6,161 bases of DNA from NCBI GenBank assembly GCA_003565815.1, contig PXAS01000402.1:1-6161 (forward strand), written 5' to 3'. A model generated the notes under the pieces. The model made no database searches, was not told where the DNA came from, and was given only the letters and a program-made list of their open reading frames with translations. Position 1 is the stretch's first letter, and the number at the start of each line of letters is the position of its first letter. This document shows positions 5,869 through 6,161 of this stretch, piece by piece. Made by a program: the position numbers and the translations under genes. The stretch is from PVC group bacterium (GTDB lineage: Bacteria; Verrucomicrobiota; Kiritimatiellia; SS1-B-03-39; UBA6053).

Positions 5869-6161
5869 GCAGCTACGATCTATCGCCGTTGTCGAAGCTG
5901 TCCCAGCTTCGAAATGCTTCTGCAACTGGGGACAGTTGCAGCTACGATCATCGCCGTAGTCGAAGCTGTCCCAGCTTCGAAATGCATTCTGCAACTGGGG
6001 ACAGTTGCAGCTACGATTGTCGCCGTAGTCGAAGCTGTCCCAGCTTCGAAATGCTTCTGCAACTGGGACAGTTGCAGCTACGATTGTCGCCGTTGTCGAA
6101 GCTGTCCCCAGCTTCGAAACACATTCTGCAACTGGGACAGTTGCAGCTACGGTCCATCGCC
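5869..6161. repeat. Tandem array of ~69-bp units, each with two complementary hairpins
   Basis: Units start with GCAGCTACG at 5869, 5938, 6007, 6074 and 6143, with lengths 69, 69, 67 and 69 bp. The fifth is cut by the window end. Each full unit has hairpin A, TCGAAGCTG/CAGCTTCGA (first copy 5892-5900 and 5904-5912), and hairpin B, CTGCAACTG/CAGTTGCAG (first copy 5920-5928 and 5933-5941), which spans the unit boundary. Both stems are perfect 9-mers in every full unit. The apex of A (CTGTCCCAG) is the reverse complement of the apex of B (CTGGGACAG). Differences between units fall mainly in loops and linkers. The array begins 31 nt after the receptor stop and may continue past the window. Short frames across it on the minus strand give repetitive Ala/Thr/Ser peptides and are not genes. 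It could serve as a transcript end, a 3' mRNA stabiliser or a REP/BIME-like nucleoid site. Confidence 0.92.

Noticed and set aside
5809..6062. Minus-strand frames giving repetitive FEAGTASTTA / IVAATVPSCR peptides
   Set aside because: They are translations of the tandem hairpin array. Unit lengths of 69 and 67 bp break the frame, so selection for a repeat protein is unlikely.
5869..6161. CRISPR array
   Set aside because: Whole units of about 69 bp are similar throughout, so there are no unique spacers between short identical repeats, and no cas gene is visible.

Overview
The window looks like a chromosomal segment of a GC-rich Gram-negative bacterium, most likely of the PVC group and probably Verrucomicrobiota. 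The case for this is indirect. It rests on a TonB-dependent receptor with an LPPYRV-type TonB box, an adjacent small exported CxxC protein that resembles (from memory) short proteins next to receptors in verrucomicrobial genomes, and intergenic DNA full of 'CACGGAGG' and 'GCAGCTACGAT' hairpin repeats of a kind I associate with those genomes. No 16S or other taxonomic marker is present.

Layout. Positions 1-900 are AT-rich and gene-poor, with one plausible orphan gene (322-696) for a small three-helix membrane protein. Positions 900-1690 hold no convincing gene. They contain a roughly 240-bp element of nested inverted repeats (972-1213) and a pair of GTT-loop hairpins (1373-1417). From about 1690 the composition and codon use become GC-rich. 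There follow murJ (1764-3296, lipid II flippase), a 129-residue exported protein with a CxxC motif (3348-3737), and an OprC/NosA-like TonB-dependent receptor (3777-5837), all on the plus strand with short gaps of 51 and 39 nt. From 5869 to the window end is an array of four complete units of about 69 bp and a partial fifth. Each unit carries two perfect 9-bp hairpins with mutually complementary apices.

How the genes work together. MurJ serves peptidoglycan synthesis and is probably an unrelated upstream neighbour. The next two genes look like a copper-acquisition pair. The receptor keeps both halves of the copper site described for Pseudomonas OprC, a CxxxM motif (C98/M102) in the plug region and an HxM motif (H282/M284) in the barrel. 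The small upstream protein offers a second thiol pair (C56/C59) in the envelope. Copper specificity and the partnership are inferred from motifs and gene order.

The main points for a second look are the copper-type receptor with its uncharacterised CxxC partner, the complementary-hairpin array behind it, the nested inverted-repeat element, and a MurJ with Ser where E. coli MurJ has Asp39.
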